Shown piece after piece: positions 30,246-43,330 of a DNA stretch of 64,000 nucleotides (its first letter is position 1; every line of letters starts with the position of its first letter). Under the pieces are notes generated by a model that was given only the letters and a program-made list of their open reading frames with translations, was not told the origin of the DNA and did no database searches. The stretch comes from Mytilus galloprovincialis (lineage: Eukaryota; Mollusca; Bivalvia; Mytilida; Mytilidae): positions 5,647,001 to 5,711,000 of the forward strand of contig NC_134846.1 of NCBI RefSeq assembly GCF_965363235.1, given 5' to 3'. Position numbers and translations under genes: made by a program.

Positions 30246-33200
30246 TTGAAAAAACAGTCCCAAAACGTAACAAATAGTCCGTTTCTGTGTATGTTGGTGT
30301 TTGTTCTTGTAGAATTTCAGTGTTTTGTTGTTCCATTGGTTTCCTCTTATAGTTGATGTGTTTCCCTCGGGTTTTATTTGTGACCGGATTTGTTTTCTCT
30401 TAATCGATTTATGACTATCGAACAGCGGTATACTACTGTTGCCTTTATTTATCTTGATAGTGTCAGTTTCAGAGATTTTTTTTTCAAATTAGGATTTCTC
30501 CCTCCTAAAGACAAGATACAATGGTTTCTTTGATTTATTCAAGTGTTATGCATTAAAATACATGGTCTTTTAGTCAAAAGTGTAACGGAATACATGTTCT
30601 TTTAGTGAAAGATATTACAAATCTTATTTATCACAGATCATTGAGGTGGACATATTAAAGCCATTCAGAAAAATCAGCAAAATTAATCTCTCTTTATCTC
30701 ATTACACAAGGATTCTTGTGACACACTCATAAAGCCTTTCATCTGTGTGTGTATCATGTATTTCTGCAAGTTCAGTTATAAAATTCTAAAAATGTGATTA
30801 AGGATTTTAAGAAGTAACTTGTTATTTCAAACTGGGAGCTGCTTTCTGCTTGTAAATAATAAACATGATTTATCGAAATTTGTAACAATATCTTACTTTC
30901 AGAACTGTACAATTTAAACAAACAGAATCCCACATTTCAGGAAGATTGTTGTATGGAATTCTTGCCAAGTGTTATTAGAAAGCCTTGAAAATTGGTATTT
31001 AATTGCTATGCACATGTCATAAAGGGTGAGAAATAACTGGTCAGCTCGGAGTCATAATTATGTTTCTGCGCAGGATATGTCTTCCTGCGGAACTTGTTAA
31101 GTAGCACTTATAAAATTATCCGGCTCACCTTGTGAACTAGCGCTTATAAAATCATCTGGCTCAGTGTTGCAGTCTAGTACAAAGTATAGGTCTTAATTCA
31201 TATCTCATAATCATCTTCTCGTCCTAAATATGCATTTAAGTTGCTTCGCTCTTGACGTTAAAATATTTATGGTACCAATTTGAATGCTTCAGATTCTCAT
31301 TTCGACTAAAAAAAAGTCCCTTTAGTGATGCTCGAGGCTAAAGAGTTTGAAACACTGAAACGTTACTATACAGACGTTGAATAACAAATCAAAATGGACC
31401 TAAAATATAAACAAATCCGCAAAATGAATACGAGTTTTTCATCACGAAGAGATATTTCGAAAACTGAATTTCCACACTTTTTCAAATACTATTATTCTTA
31501 TTCTTTTCTATGGCAAGTAGGAGTACTGATACAATACCAGTATGATTGACAACCTCAACGATTTAAAATCAATTCCATTCAAGTGAGTGCCATCCAGCAT
31601 CATCACCCTTTCTTTGTAAAAAGGGTGTGACAAGGGTCTTGCTTAGCCTATCGCGGATTCATCGTAGTTCATGGGATACCATTTTTTGTTGATTTCTTGG
31701 GTACAGGTTTACCAACAAAGTACCTATAATCTATAGGCTTGTATGTAGACTTTAACAAAACCACGAAATGAAATATCCACGAAAATACAATTATTTCCTC
31801 AATGATCCACGAATGGTAAAAAATTAAATGAATCCACAGTACTTTTCTTTACTGAAATGAGAATGTTTTATTTTAGATTACTATTTATGTGCCACTGTTT
31901 TAAAAGTTGGGGTAAGAAGTGGCTTTTATCCTTGCCGTCCCATAAAAAGCAGTCATGGAAAAGGCCCTTCGACATGTTTTTGTTTAAATGACATAGATTT
32001 TCCGATTATCTCCTTAAGGATGTTCGCTCCTCTGTTTCAAAATAATAAGCCCTGTAAAAGACTGTTATAGATTGATAGTATATAAATAACGGGACTAAAA
32101 TGACAGAAAAAAGGACCGCGTCCTTGTTCTTGAGATACAATCAATTAAATTGGCGGGAAATGAATCTCTCTAGATTTTTCATGCATTTAACATTGGCACT
32201 TTTTTTCTGTCAAAAACTATGAAAAAAATAACAAGAATTTTATAAGATTTTCAAAAATGGCTTTTTAACTATATGTAAAAAATTATGAAATCAAAAGTAT
32301 GGGTTAGCTGGCAAAATTATCATTGGTACTACATATATTAACCTAGAGGATTCAGGATATTTGACAAAAAGTTAAAAACAAGAGTAAAGAGTAGCAACCA
32401 TCCTTAAATCTCTTCTATTATATAGAACATATAACTACAAATTGTTAAGATGAACAAAATTTTGATTGCACTTTTAAAAGGTCCTGTACAAACGAAAAAG
32501 TTACGCGAGGCTCAGGGGTAGGACGGTTGGTGTTTATAAAGATCTATGGAAATGTTCTGTTTTGTGCATTTACGATTGAGGTAAATCAAGAACTTTTTTG
32601 GATTCGAGCGTCACTGATGAGTCTTTTGTAGACGAAACGCGTGTCTGGCGTATATACAAAATTTAGTTCTGGTATCTATGATGAGTTTATTGCTAATGGT
32701 ATATACCAATTTGTATGGTTTGTATCGGCTGAAACGGCGTAAACTATTTGTTATTAAGCTTTATATTTTAGAAGAAAGCAGCCATGAATGTTTCATAACT
32801 TGTATTCATATACCTTATGTTATGAAGTTTCTGTCCGTCACATAGATATAGGAAGATGTGGTATGAGTGCCCATGAGACAACTCTCTAACCATATTGTGC
32901 TTGAACTCATTTTCATGGTTCAGAGACTGCTTGAAAAAAAACCCACTATTTCACTAGTGAAATATCTACTTATTTTGAGAAATAGGATAACTGTATTTGG
33001 TTTATGGGTTCATTGAAACGTCTACATGTCCGCCAGGGAGGGTTCACCTGACCTCAACCTCGTTTCATGGATCAGTGATTAAGGTTTAAGTTAAGTGGTC
33101 AAGTCTGTATCTCAGATACTATAAGCAATAGGTCGACCATATTTGGTGTTAAAGTGTATGTGATACTTGCAGTAAAACCTTTATACTACATACTTTCAAC

Positions 33201-33432
33201 ATATATTCAATCATAAGTAAAGCAGTCTAGTATTGAGTGACGTCGCTCTCTAAAAGAATTAAATTAAAAAAAATGAAAATTGTATTTTAAAGTGTCTAAC
33301 GGTAGCAAAAACAGGTAAATGTGTATTTTTAGACTTGATTACAAGAAAGGAGTCAACATAACCAACCGAGATCAATCGTCTAAAACAGTTTACTAATTAA
33401 TTTGTTAAACACAAAGATTCACGGTGTTTCAG
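30246..33432. other. Intergenic; part of the segmental duplication from about 31560
   Basis: No gene is supported. Two imperfect 33-bp units (cttataaaatcatctggctc) lie at about 31105-31160. From about 31560 (gggtgtgacaagggtcttgc) the sequence aligns with 46310-48480. About 32598-32700 is the repeat 'tcactgatgagtcttttgta' (related pieces at about 38105, 51685 and 60745). About 32848-32890 is a short piece of the 'gatgtggtatgagtgcc' family. Confidence 0.55.
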
Positions 33433-33443
33433 TTTTATTTTTA
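33433..33443 (-). promoter_or_regulatory. B1 polyadenylation signal
   Basis: AAATAAAAATAAAA occurs on the minus strand about 40 bases after the B1 stop. The same position in B2 (about 48472-48482) and B3 (about 61386-61395) also has AATAAA. Confidence 0.55.
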
Positions 33444-33480
33444 TTTATGGTAGATCAAAATTCATCTAAGGTTCAAGAAA

Positions 33481-33622
33481 TTAAGGACCTCCAATATTGA
33501 ATTTGTGATGCTTGCATATTGTTGTACCATATTCGCTGAGCATATTCGCAACAGCAGATGCATGTTGCTTGTCTCCACACTGCTGGAACATTGAAGCACA
33601 GTTTTTCAGGCCGTCCACAAAC
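33481..33622 (-). CDS. Gene B1 exon 5
   Basis: The acceptor is TTACAG. It codes FVDGLKNCASMFQQCG to the end HHKFNIGGP and TAA. Homologous exons are at 48528-48666 and 61409-61553. Confidence 0.88.
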
Positions 33623-36600
33623 CTGTAATTGAAAATCAAAAATTGCCAAGGGTTTCTACCGGAACATGTGCATTTAATCAGAGAATTCTCTGATTTGATT
33701 TTATTGGTTTGTCATGCAGCCATCTTTGTTTTTCATTTTCGTTTCGTTTCATTTCATCATGGCTGAAACTAAATTAAATCTCAGTACAATAAACGCGTGC
33801 TCCAAAAGGGATATGGTACTGTTTCAGATTATGAGGAATTCCTCTTTAGTTTAAACGTATAACCGTACTAAACATGTGCAAACTTCAGACGTGTATTATC
33901 GGTAGCGGCAGTTAATTTTAAACAAAACAACATAGAATGTTGCTATAATGAAAATGAAAAACTGCAAAAAACTGATCCTATGGTGTCTTTCATGACTGAA
34001 GATAAATATTCTGCCATAGAATATGTTTTTAATTTACAAATTAAAAAAATTGACAAACTGGTCAAATGTTGTATAAAAAGAATTGTTTAAATACAAATTT
34101 GATCGCCTATTGTTGATATAAAACGCTAATTGCCTGGAGTAAAACTTACCCACACGTATTTGGATCATAGCCTGTAAAGGAACCTTGTACACATTCCACG
34201 AACTTTGATCTGAACTCTGGTTCATTGTAGCATGGTGTTAAACCTTGAATGTCTGAAATGTTAACAGCATTATGTGTATAGGATAAACAGTTAATTGGCG
34301 ATTAGTATCTAGTGGAAAATGATAATACACTCCTTTAATCAAAATTGACGAACTGCGTCGGTTTTCCATACCCCTTACTCACAGGATAACGATCAAAAGG
34401 ATGACAAAACAATCCTACAAAAACATATATCATTCTAGTTCAGTCTGAGTCTTCCTTGTTCCTACATTGGCCACGTACTACAACAGACAAGCAGCAATCA
34501 CCTGTAATTTAATATAGTCAACCAGAGAATTCGACAAAAGGAGACTGAGTGGATTGGCTTAAAGAGATGAATTTTTCTCTCTCTGATTGTCTTTAATCAG
34601 GACTCCATATGTATTCGGTATTTTCTCATTCTGAACTGATTTTAACTTTTCCACGCGGATGTCAATCTTATCTGTATTTTTAAACAGCGACTTGTTCCGA
34701 CATTCTCAGCTTAAAAAATCGAAATCCATTCTGAATTAAATTTCCTTTTTGTTCACTGGAACCGTATCTAAAGACATGAAAACATAAATTTCAATACACA
34801 ATAGTAGACAAACGTAAAATCAATGGATATAAAACACTAAATATCAATATTCAGTATTCAATTAGTAATATTTTAGAAAATAAAAGATACACTCATAATT
34901 ATTTTCGACTTCAGTTTAAATTCTACTAGCCATAATTGTATACAAAATGTTACCAAAATCTGTGGCATCGCTCATTTACTGTACATTGACCGTAACATGA
35001 ACATATAAATGTCATAGACTGTATACAAAGATCGTCGATGCCCTACAACAATACTAAAATAACTTAGAAAGACATTCCATTATAAAATCTTTAACAAATA
35101 CAGTACAAAGTGTAAACACATATGTCAAGTTCTAAATAAGACGTTATGAATTACGGTAACGCTGACTACTACAGGTTTAGTCTTTTATCTAATGCAAATG
35201 ATATCCAAACCTTTCTTATACTCAACACAAACAGCTCTTTCTATATCAGCCATCATTTCAGTTACAAAATCCATCACTTTACATTTGTCTGCCTTCTTAC
35301 AAACGGATTGTTTTTTCAAATGTCTGCAATACAATATGAAACATCAACATAAAAGCTAAAGAATATGAGTAATGAAATAATTCTGGAAAATAACTTTTTC
35401 GCAGATACTTTATTTGGCGTTAAACCCGTTTTAGCCGACTTCGTGGCGATTTATTTTTTATGATTTTCTTAGTTCCTTGATGAATTTATAGGGATGATTC
35501 AAATTTTACACAATCGCAACGTTTTATATACCCTTTATTTTTCTACTCGGGGAAAATCTCGTTAATTAGTTGATTTACAGTAAGAATAATTTTCTACTAT
35601 CATACTTATTTTGTTGAAAACTGTAATATTGCAGTGTTGATGTCTAGAGGTTAATGTTTTGTGTTGTTTGGACACGCTTTTCCATTTTCGGATACCGCTC
35701 ATCTTCTTTAATGAATTGCTTCAAAATTAAAAAAAATAACGAGATGAGGTATGATTGCCAATGAGACAGCCATCCACCAAAATTTAAACAAAATGGATAT
35801 AAGCAGTTATAAGCAACAGTACGGTCTTCAACAGTGAAAAAAACTCATAAAGTATAGTCGGCTATAAAAGGCCCGACATGAAAAATATGAAACAATTCAA
35901 AGTAGGAAACTAACGGCCTAACTTATTACAAAACAATTAACGAAAATCACGCTTTAATTGTTCTCTTTAATTTTAAATGGAATGCTTATAAAACATTATT
36001 TAAAGTGTAAAAATGCAGATTAGCTCTTTTGTCAATTACAGCAAAATGATTTGAGTGTGTAGGTAAAGGTAACATCTTTGGTAAGCTTGCTTGCTAGCTG
36101 AACCATGAAATCGTATTTAGCTAAGGTATCATCTTCCTTTGGGCGGGGTCAATTATTACAGTTTTGAATTAAAGTAGATAACCAATTAAAAGTAAGGACT
36201 GTATAAACATTGTGAAGCAAAGTTTATAAATATGTTTTCAATCTAAAGTCAAAATATAGTGTCAACTATAAGCTAAATCACAAGCATGTTGAAGGTGTGT
36301 TTGATTTGTCGATTTTATTTTAATCAAATCGATGCAATACCTTTTCTACAATATCATGTGTGAGAAGAACATCTCAAAGATTTGACCCGACTTAGTTTAT
36401 TTTTACACCTTCTGTAGCACTCCCCCAAAATAAAATAAAAATGCACACCAAGACAATGATAATGATATCAATATTATATATATATATATATATATAAAAT
36501 TTCCTTTTTATAGTTTAAATTGATTTTAAAAACCCCTCGACAAAAGTTCGACGTTGGTTACTGTTCAAATATCAGATAACTTTAAATATCTTATTATATA

Positions 36601-39600
36601 TAAACATATATAAATATAAACATATATAATAAGATATTTTTTTAATCGATTAAATCATAATGTTATGTAGAACTAAACATGTACAACATCTAGCTATAAT
36701 TGAACAGAGGTTATTGATTGAAATGCAATTGACAAATCAAACTCACATACAAACTGCAAACTTGTCTAACTTGCTGTTCCTCCTTTTGATTGGTTCCCTA
36801 CTTAACAATTGAATCCGCCCAAAAGAAGGTAGTACCTTAGCTAATAATGATTTCATTGTTCAGATAGCAAGCAAGCCACACACAAGTCAGTGTGGTATAA
36901 ACTTAAGTTACATTATGCAAGGACTGAAAATAAGTCATAAATTAAATAATCATTTTGATTGACAAAAAATAGCAATCATTTTCGTTAAGTAAGTTATATA
37001 CATGTGTAAACTCAAACATGTCAAATATAGTCAAAGCTTTAAAACGAAAAACATAATGTGTAAACATTAGATAGTCTTTAATGTTGTATCTTTTATATTG
37101 AAACCAACCAGATTAAAATTCACGATATTCTGAATGGGAAAACGCTGATACCTTTATTTATTTCTACGGCTCAACATAATTTAAATACCGATTGTTTAAT
37201 TTGTGACAAGTCAAAGAAATATACACATACTGGCATAGCTCGTCAACAGTTTCTGCATCGACATCCTTTAAAGTATCGCCATCATAAAAGAACTTTTCAA
37301 CGTTAAGAAACCTGTAAGAACATTGGAACACTGGATAGCATTCTTTTGGAACACTCCAGGATGTACCTGCAACTATATGAAAACGTTTTGTTAGAAAATT
37401 AACTGTCTGTCATCACTGAGGTTGTGATTACAAACCCCCACGAGAGAGGTGCGCTCGACTCATATCTTCATATCTTAATTTACTGGGATTGTGAGTTTTC
37501 CTACCGAAGGTCGGTGGTACTCTCCGGGCACTCCGGCTTCCTCAATCTATAACAACTGAACGCCACAAAATAGCACACTAGTAATGAAACACTAACCAAT
37601 CAATCAACCATGTAAGAACATTCTGTAACTTGTTAATGTAGGATTGTAATGATGTTTATAAATTATCTGATATTTGAACAGTAACCAACGTCGAACTTTT
37701 GTCGAGGGGTTTTTAAAAATCAATTTAAACTATAAAAAGGAAATTTTATAAACAGTTACCTTGATTTGTCTCTTGATACTGTAAATTCAGATTTTATTGC
37801 GTGCATTTATTATTGCGATTTTGCCATTTTAGACTTAAATGCGATTTAATTTTTACGATTTTGAGAAAAATCCTGTTAAATTCATATAAAATATTTCAAA
37901 ATGCGAGTTTAAATTATTGCGTTTAGAACTCAGTCGCATTTTTCGCAATAATAAAAACCTCGCATTAATTTCTGAATTTACAGTAATCAAATTACGATAT
38001 TAGAACATCGGTACTTATGTTGCCTTAATTTGTGTTGTCTAATGCTTTGAGTTACAATGTAAACACTCATCAAGCATAACAGTCTAACTATTTTTTATAC
38101 TCGGGTATCGTCAACATACGACTCATCAGTGACATTCGAATCAAAATAGTTGGAACGCCTTATCAAAAACCAAGTTGTAAATCAAACTGAAAATTACATA
38201 AAGTTATGCCAATAATGACATATACCTGGTGTTAAAAAAATTTTGCATTACCAGGAATCTAACATTTTATAAACAGTAAACAGATATTCTGTGTCAACAT
38301 TGAAGTGCGGACTTTTGGGCTGTTGAAACCCTCATGGATGCAACGTTCACCAGCCGTGTCATCGACCTAGTATAAAATCACCAACAGGCAAATAATCAGT
38401 ACCTAGGACATTTGTATACTCTGTTACTAGTATTAGACAGTATAATTTTAGCGGTACTCTTGCTGCTTCATTATGAACTTAAGAGCATACAATACTTTCT
38501 TGTCAAGCGGGAACTTCGTCTTTAATCAAAAGGGATGGCAATATTCTAAAAAATATATAAACATAGACAACTGAACACCATCTTCAAGCGCAAGGAATCA
38601 ACAGCCTATATATACATGTACATGTACTAACGAACCTTTGCAATTCAGTAAATCCCACGGTATACAGAGATACCTAGATTGATTGTTGTTGGTTTAATGT
38701 CTAGTGGCATATATTTCATGTTCAGGACGAACACAAGTCAGTTTCAATAAGTACAAAAGGTAGGTATTGTAAGGAAGGGGTAAAATGGAATAAAGAAATG
38801 GTTTTACTTGTGAATTATAGAGCGAAACAAATACTTTTACGACGAGAGATAACATTATTGACATAAATCAATTTTGCTTGGAAAAATATACGAAGAAACT
38901 GTCTTCTGAAATGGCAGCTACATTGAAATAGTTGCTTTAGTATTTCATGAATCTTCCAAAAATGTATAAAAAATAGAATGTTCCCATTCCAATCTTTAAT
39001 TTGCATTATCGAAGAGCCTGCAATTTTTGTATTGTATTGTATTTATATATTAATATATTTATGATGAACTTACACAAAATTCTTCTGTAGATAAAAAAAA
39101 TGTATCTGGTTATCTGTATATAAAATCGTTTTATGATGTATCTGGTTATCTGTTTATAAAATCGTTTTTTTTTCTCCATCAAGATAACAGTAGAACATGT
39201 TAAGTGAAATTTAAAAAATCTAAAATTTAAAGACTTGATGTTTTTTGTCTATTCATTAGAGAATTTACAAAACGAATGTATTATTCAAAGAAGTTAAAAG
39301 AAGATAATTTTTTAGTTAATGTTAAGAAACATTTATTAGATTGATGTTTTATTTATTAATATAATAGAATTGAAATTTATATGTATTCTTCACAAGGAGC
39401 TTGGACTTGTTGAAGACAATGTAACAAGCAACTGATGGAAATAAAGGAATTTTAAAATAAAAAAAGAATTTAAAGTTGATCTGTTCTAAATAACGGAAGA
39501 AACAAAATAAGATAAAAATATTGATAGGTTATGGAGCTCATTTTGGTGGGAACAGGCATATTGGGACTTTTACCTGATATTTGCATTGGTATTATTCTGG

Positions 39601-41862
39601 TCTAAAATCGAAAGAAAGGAATTCTTGAATCTGCTTAAATTTTGGTAAATGACCTTTCATGAGCTATTGAAGTCTAATGTGAAAATAAAATGGGTGTTAT
39701 GGGGCAAAATATTTACCCTGTAACGTTGGGAAAAAAGAAACATCTGACACAAATTCCTAAACCTGACCTAAGTACATCCTTAATTCAAGTAATGCACCTT
39801 TTATTGGAGATGTTGCAGAACTGATGTATTTAGATACGTATACGTATCGAGGTATCCATATACATGATATACATGCGATATAGTTAAAATGAGTTTCTTT
39901 TATTCTGACCCGATGACTTAATCAATGTACATGTATTAATCAAATCAAAAAGTGGTATTTTTCATGTGTACTTGGTTTCTACTTATTCTTTATTTGTATA
40001 CAAAACATTGAAGTACCGAAGAATGACATTTAAAGATATGAAACAGTTCATAATGTAACTTCTAGATTCGAGTGTATCTTACTACTTTTGAGTGGACGTT
40101 AACTACTAAAGAATAATCCTAAACGTGTGTAGTTAAAAATATATGCAGGTTTCCTTATGTATTAATAATTTAAGTAAGATTATTGAGAACAAGGTCATTT
40201 AGGCATTTTCACAAGAAAAATCTTGGCGAGATGTTAAATTATTCTCTTTTGCTATTCATAATTCACCCAGGTATGCAGGCGTAGGGCATTTCATATCTTG
40301 CAATTCGCTACGGTACATGTTTATGTTTGTTAAACAAGACGTGAGTATTTTGTTTTGCTTATTTATCCCTACATAGTTACTGTACTTTGACGAAATCCAG
40401 ATAAAAAATTAAAATCGTTTTAATGAAAGACAAATTGTCACAAAACTACTGATTTTGGTAGGTTATATAATTTTTTATCTTAAAGATGCATATATAAAAT
40501 TACGTTGAAATAAGTGTCCACATAAATGTAAGAGATTGTTCTGTTAAAAACATTTACCTGCATCTCTGCCCAAGCAACAGTATTCGTAAGAAAATCCTTA
40601 AAATTGGTAACAATCTTATCATGTTAAGAACGTCAGGTACACCATACTTATTCAAGCGAGTTTGGGTCACCTGTTTCGTCCTTTAAATTTATAATACAGG
40701 AACAAAGCTAAATGTTTATATACTAACATTAAATTGTTGTATTACTAGAAAACAATTTATATTGGTCAAGTGAAATATATTTGTAATGAGTCATCATAAC
40801 ATAGTAGGCGTGTTTGAATTTAAAAATAACGTTGTGCTAAATTGTTAAACGTCTTACTGGTCAATGCATTCAATAACATTTGACCAACTATTAAAATAAA
40901 ATTAAGTCATACTAATTATCTTATTCATGAAAATGTACTTTCTATAGAAGCCGGATGTTCGTCCCTTCTTCCCTTTTTATGCCAAAAAACTTGACGAGTC
41001 TTTACGTTTGAATCTTTAAAAACAAATAACGTTTTGATGTGTTCAGTTACGTTTAGCCCTCAACTTCTGAACTTTCTTGTCAACCCTTTCACGGAATATT
41101 TTCATAAAGTTTTTAAGAATAGCAGATTTTTATTGAAATTTCCAAAATACGCCTTGACAAACAATAATACGTTGGGGGCCTCGGTTGGTCAAAGTTGTCC
41201 CCTACTTTCACCTGGAGATCAATCTTCTGATACCTCTCCGGTTTGTCTGTTTCCGCCGAGTGGTCCGGTGGTTCTCTCCGAGTACTTCGGCTTCCTCCAC
41301 CACAACAACAGACTTCCCGGTGTCCTAGCACTCCCTTGTGTTGGGTGGGGATTGATTGTCCTTGTGAAAAATTGTCGTAGTTATACGTTAGTGACACATC
41401 TCCATTAATCCCGATAAGGAGTGTACATGGATGCCTCTGTACCCTCGCAGCTTTCGATGGGTTCTTCTGATAACGGAGGCATTTACCAGTACATACATAC
41501 AATACAATAACTTTACGTATTACAAGGACATACACATATATTAAATGAAAAAAAAAAAACGTTTGCCTTTCCGAATACAACGTTCACGTACGGATCGTAA
41601 TGAAACAATGCGAATACAATTAACGAAAACGTGTCATCTCTAAGTACATCCTTAAGTATTATTTTTATCACATATTGAGGAAAGATAGAAACAATGCGTA
41701 GTGATCTGACTAGATGTTCAATGTCGTCAAAGAGACTATTTTGAAGAAAAAAAAATGCTGACAATATAATATCATTTGTGATGAAATATCAACATTTAGA
41801 AAAAGAAAATTATTTGACTTACCCAAAGCAAGGCCGAACTGAAGGATTACCAAAACCAACAT
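33481..41862 (-). CDS. Gene B1: secreted 12-cysteine protein of unknown function, five joined exons (179 aa)
   Basis: The exons in transcription order are 41862-41823, 37372-37231, 35323-35211, 34252-34150 and 33622-33481, 540 coding bases with every junction in phase and at GT/AG sites. The protein starts with a signal peptide, MLVLVILQFGLALVAG. The mature part has cysteines at 25, 31, 60, 69, 75, 93, 106, 119, 132, 141, 148 and 169, enough for six disulphides. Landmarks are FFYDGDTLKDV, MDFVTEMMADIERAVC, PCYNEPEFRSKFVEC and NCASMFQQC. It is probably secreted and compact. I do not recognise the family; the cysteine spacing vaguely recalls DUF19/T20D4.11-type domains, which is only a suggestion. 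B2 and B3 are paralogues. A TATA box lies at 41926-41933. Intron 1 (4.45 kb) is repeat-rich. Confidence 0.85.
34150..34252 (-). CDS. Gene B1 exon 4
   Basis: The acceptor is ATTTCAG and the donor GG|GTAAGT. It codes IQGLTPCYNEPEFRSKFVEC and then SFTGYDPNTC. Confidence 0.88.
35211..35323 (-). CDS. Gene B1 exon 3
   Basis: The acceptor is TTGCAG and the donor G|GTTTGG. It codes HLKKQSVCKKADKCKVMDFV and then EMMADIERAVCVEYKK. No start codon opens this frame at the exon edge. Confidence 0.87.
35735..35935 (+). repeat. Dispersed 'gatgaggtatgattgcc' repeat in B1 intron 2
   Basis: It has 'gagacagccatccacc', 'gtcggctataaaaggcccga' and 'aaactaacggcctaac', the same subfamily as 59147-59335. It is absent from B2 intron 2, so it inserted after the duplication or was lost from B2. 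Confidence 0.8.
36493..36582. repeat. Left arm of a 90-bp inverted repeat around B1 exon 2
   Basis: It starts 'tataaaatttcctttttata' and ends 'caaatatcagataactt'. Its inverse is at 37661-37750 with only a few differences. A (TA)n tract lies immediately to the left, and an AT-rich hairpin (36584-36639) lies immediately inside. Confidence 0.85.
36584..36639. repeat. AT-rich hairpin
   Basis: 'atatcttattatatata' is followed by its reverse complement 'atatataataagatat', with stems of about 18-24 bp and a loop in 'aaatataaac'. Confidence 0.7.
37231..37372 (-). CDS. Gene B1 exon 2
   Basis: The acceptor is ATATAG and the donor CA|GTATGT. It codes AGTSWSVPKECYPVFQC through FFYDGDTLKDVDAETVDELC. The exon lies between the two arms of a 90-bp inverted repeat. 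Confidence 0.87.
37420..37612 (+). mobile_element. SINE with V-type-like core, B1 intron 1
   Basis: The core 'ctctccgggcactccggctt' followed by 'cctcaa' resembles the central domain of V-type SINEs. It is preceded by a degraded tRNA-like head. A copy in the same place and orientation sits in B2 intron 1 (51345-51540), so it predates the duplication. Confidence 0.6.
37661..37750. repeat. Right arm of the 90-bp inverted repeat around B1 exon 2
   Basis: It is the inverse of 36493-36582 and includes 'aaccaacgtcgaacttttgt' and 'cgaggggttttta'. Neither arm occurs in the B2 copy. Confidence 0.85.
37777..37985. mobile_element. TIR MITE 'tactgtaaattcag'
   Basis: Inverted ends 'tactgtaaattcagattt' and 'atttctgaatttacagta' enclose about 170 bp of 'attattgcg' and 'tcgcattttt' rich, non-coding DNA. 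Terminal TA suggests a Tc1/mariner-type target. It lies in B1 intron 1. Confidence 0.78.
37986..41159 (-). other. B1 intron 1, mostly unclassified
   Basis: Around 38100-38170 is a piece of the 'gactcatcagtgacattcga' repeat. The rest is AT-rich with no gene, array or matched repeat. B2 intron 1 is only 936 bp, so most of this 4.45-kb intron is extra DNA. Confidence 0.5.
41160..41470 (+). mobile_element. SINE with V-type-like core, second type
   Basis: The core 'gtggttctctccgagtactt' followed by 'cggcttcctccaccac' is related to those at 37420 and 51345, with a different 3' part. A 124-codon plus-strand frame across it is a repeat artefact. Confidence 0.55.
41823..41862 (-). CDS. Gene B1 exon 1 (signal peptide)
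   Basis: 40 bases code MLVLVILQFGLAL plus one base, ending G|GTAAGT. It is too short for an ORF scan and was found by comparison with B2 and by joining phases. Confidence 0.82.
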
Positions 41863-41925
41863 AGTCTTACTTGTTGAAACGAGTTTGATCTGAATATTTT
41901 ATGCTGAATATGAAAATGCCATTTA

Positions 41926-41933
41926 TTTATATA
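41926..41933 (-). promoter_or_regulatory. B1 TATA box
   Basis: TATATAAATAAA on the minus strand lies about 65 bases upstream of the B1 start codon, giving room for a short 5' UTR. Its counterpart in B2 is now at about 55455-55465, beyond the Helitron. Confidence 0.6.
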
Positions 41934-42399
41934 AGCACGACAAAGTTTAATAGTTATGAAGATAATTGACAAATTTTGATGTGTTAATTATATGATATTA
42001 TTATCAAGTACAATATCTATGGAGGTGATTGCCAAATTTTGATGTGTTAGTTTGTGTTATGGTATGTATTAAACACGCTGTGATTTATCATAAATACCAG
42101 CACGTTTTATCCATTTAGTCTCATTTGTTTAAATACCAAAGTGTTTTTCTAATAAATGTAAACATGCTTGAGTATACTAATTACAAGGCATTTGATATAC
42201 AAGTATGTTAATTTGTTTTGTCACGATTATCCTAAAATTATCAAAAATATTTATTATTTCTAAATGGGGTTTTTCATGGCTTGAAAATTCACTGCCAAAA
42301 AAAAAAAAACTCTTTATGCTTTGTATTGCTTGACATTTGTGGTTAGCAAGAATTTGATAGTCTTTCAACTTTTATGAATTGTAAATTGGTTAATTTAGG

Positions 42400-42868
42400 T
42401 CGATGTAAAAAAAGTTTGATGAAGTATTATGATTACACGAAAATCGTATGCAAAAATTATTTTTTCCCATTTTTTCTTCTTCTCTTATGATGTAAACGTT
42501 TATCAAAAACCAATCAACAGAACAGTTTAGGTTAAACAATAAACATACACCCAGGCAAAACATAGCAAAAGCTAAGATTGCAATATGATGTTTGCCAATT
42601 CGACCGTATACAATTGCTCCTGCTCTATTTAGAAAAATTTGATTTTGATTCTGCCTTCAAAAGTTTCTGTCACGAACTTATCCGATTAAATTTATTCCTG
42701 AAACAAGCGTTGGCTGCCATTAATACTTTGAACAGAAAATTAAAGAATGAAACTAGATATTTTACATGTTTAAATAAGAAATATTATAGAAAGATCCAAT
42801 TGCTACCAGAATTTTACATAACACTTCTATGGTCTTCATTTAATTCAAGTCATTTGGATACGGGGTGA
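42400..42868 (+). pseudogene. Frame C1, divergent neighbour of B1
   Basis: A 96-codon frame at 42578-42868 contains LEKFDFDSAFKSFCHELIRL and AINTLNRKLKNE. Just upstream (about 42400-42500) is a broken equivalent of the 55938-56168 frame. It is head-to-head with B1 and part of the duplicated block. I do not recognise it. Since each copy keeps a different part open, an ancestral two-exon gene decaying in both copies is the simplest reading, but chance frames are possible. Confidence 0.35.
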
Positions 42869-43079
42869 ACAGAAAATCTAAATTTCGACTGATTTAAAAA
42901 TGCAATTACATATTTCTAAAAAAAAAAAACCGTATAAGGCGGGTTGATTGAAGTTGGGGAGATTGTGCATTGTGTTTAGATATCATTGGATAATTGTACT
43001 TTTCGACAATAAAAACAACAATAGTTTACCGATATTAAAATTCCATCAATTGGTTTATGTATATAAAAAGTAAAATCAC

Positions 43080-43330
43080 AAAAATACTGAACTTAAAGGA
43101 AAATCAATTCGGAAACTCTATAATCACATGGCAAAATCAAATAACAAAACGCATCAAAAACGAATGGGCAAGAACTGTCATATTACTGAGTTGGTAAAGG
43201 CATTTTCAAATGTAGAAAAAATATGAGGGGAATACAAAATAACGAAAATAATTACGTCATGACATACGACAACAACTGATGAGGAACCTGACTTTGGACA
43301 GGCACATGAAAATGTGGTCTGATTATACTA
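43080..43330 (-). repeat. Dispersed 'aaatgcctgtacc' repeat, minus-strand copy
   Basis: It is the reverse complement of the family at 47862-48010: 'gaaaatgcctttaccaactc', 'atgacagttcttgcccattcg' and 'gatttgccatgtgatta'-like order. It is followed by a 'ctgactttggacaggcacat' piece. Confidence 0.6.

Noticed and set aside
41034-41408. 124-codon plus-strand frame, with an overlapping 155-codon minus-strand frame
   Set aside because: Both lie over a SINE with a V-type-like core inside B1 intron 1 and have no recognisable protein features.
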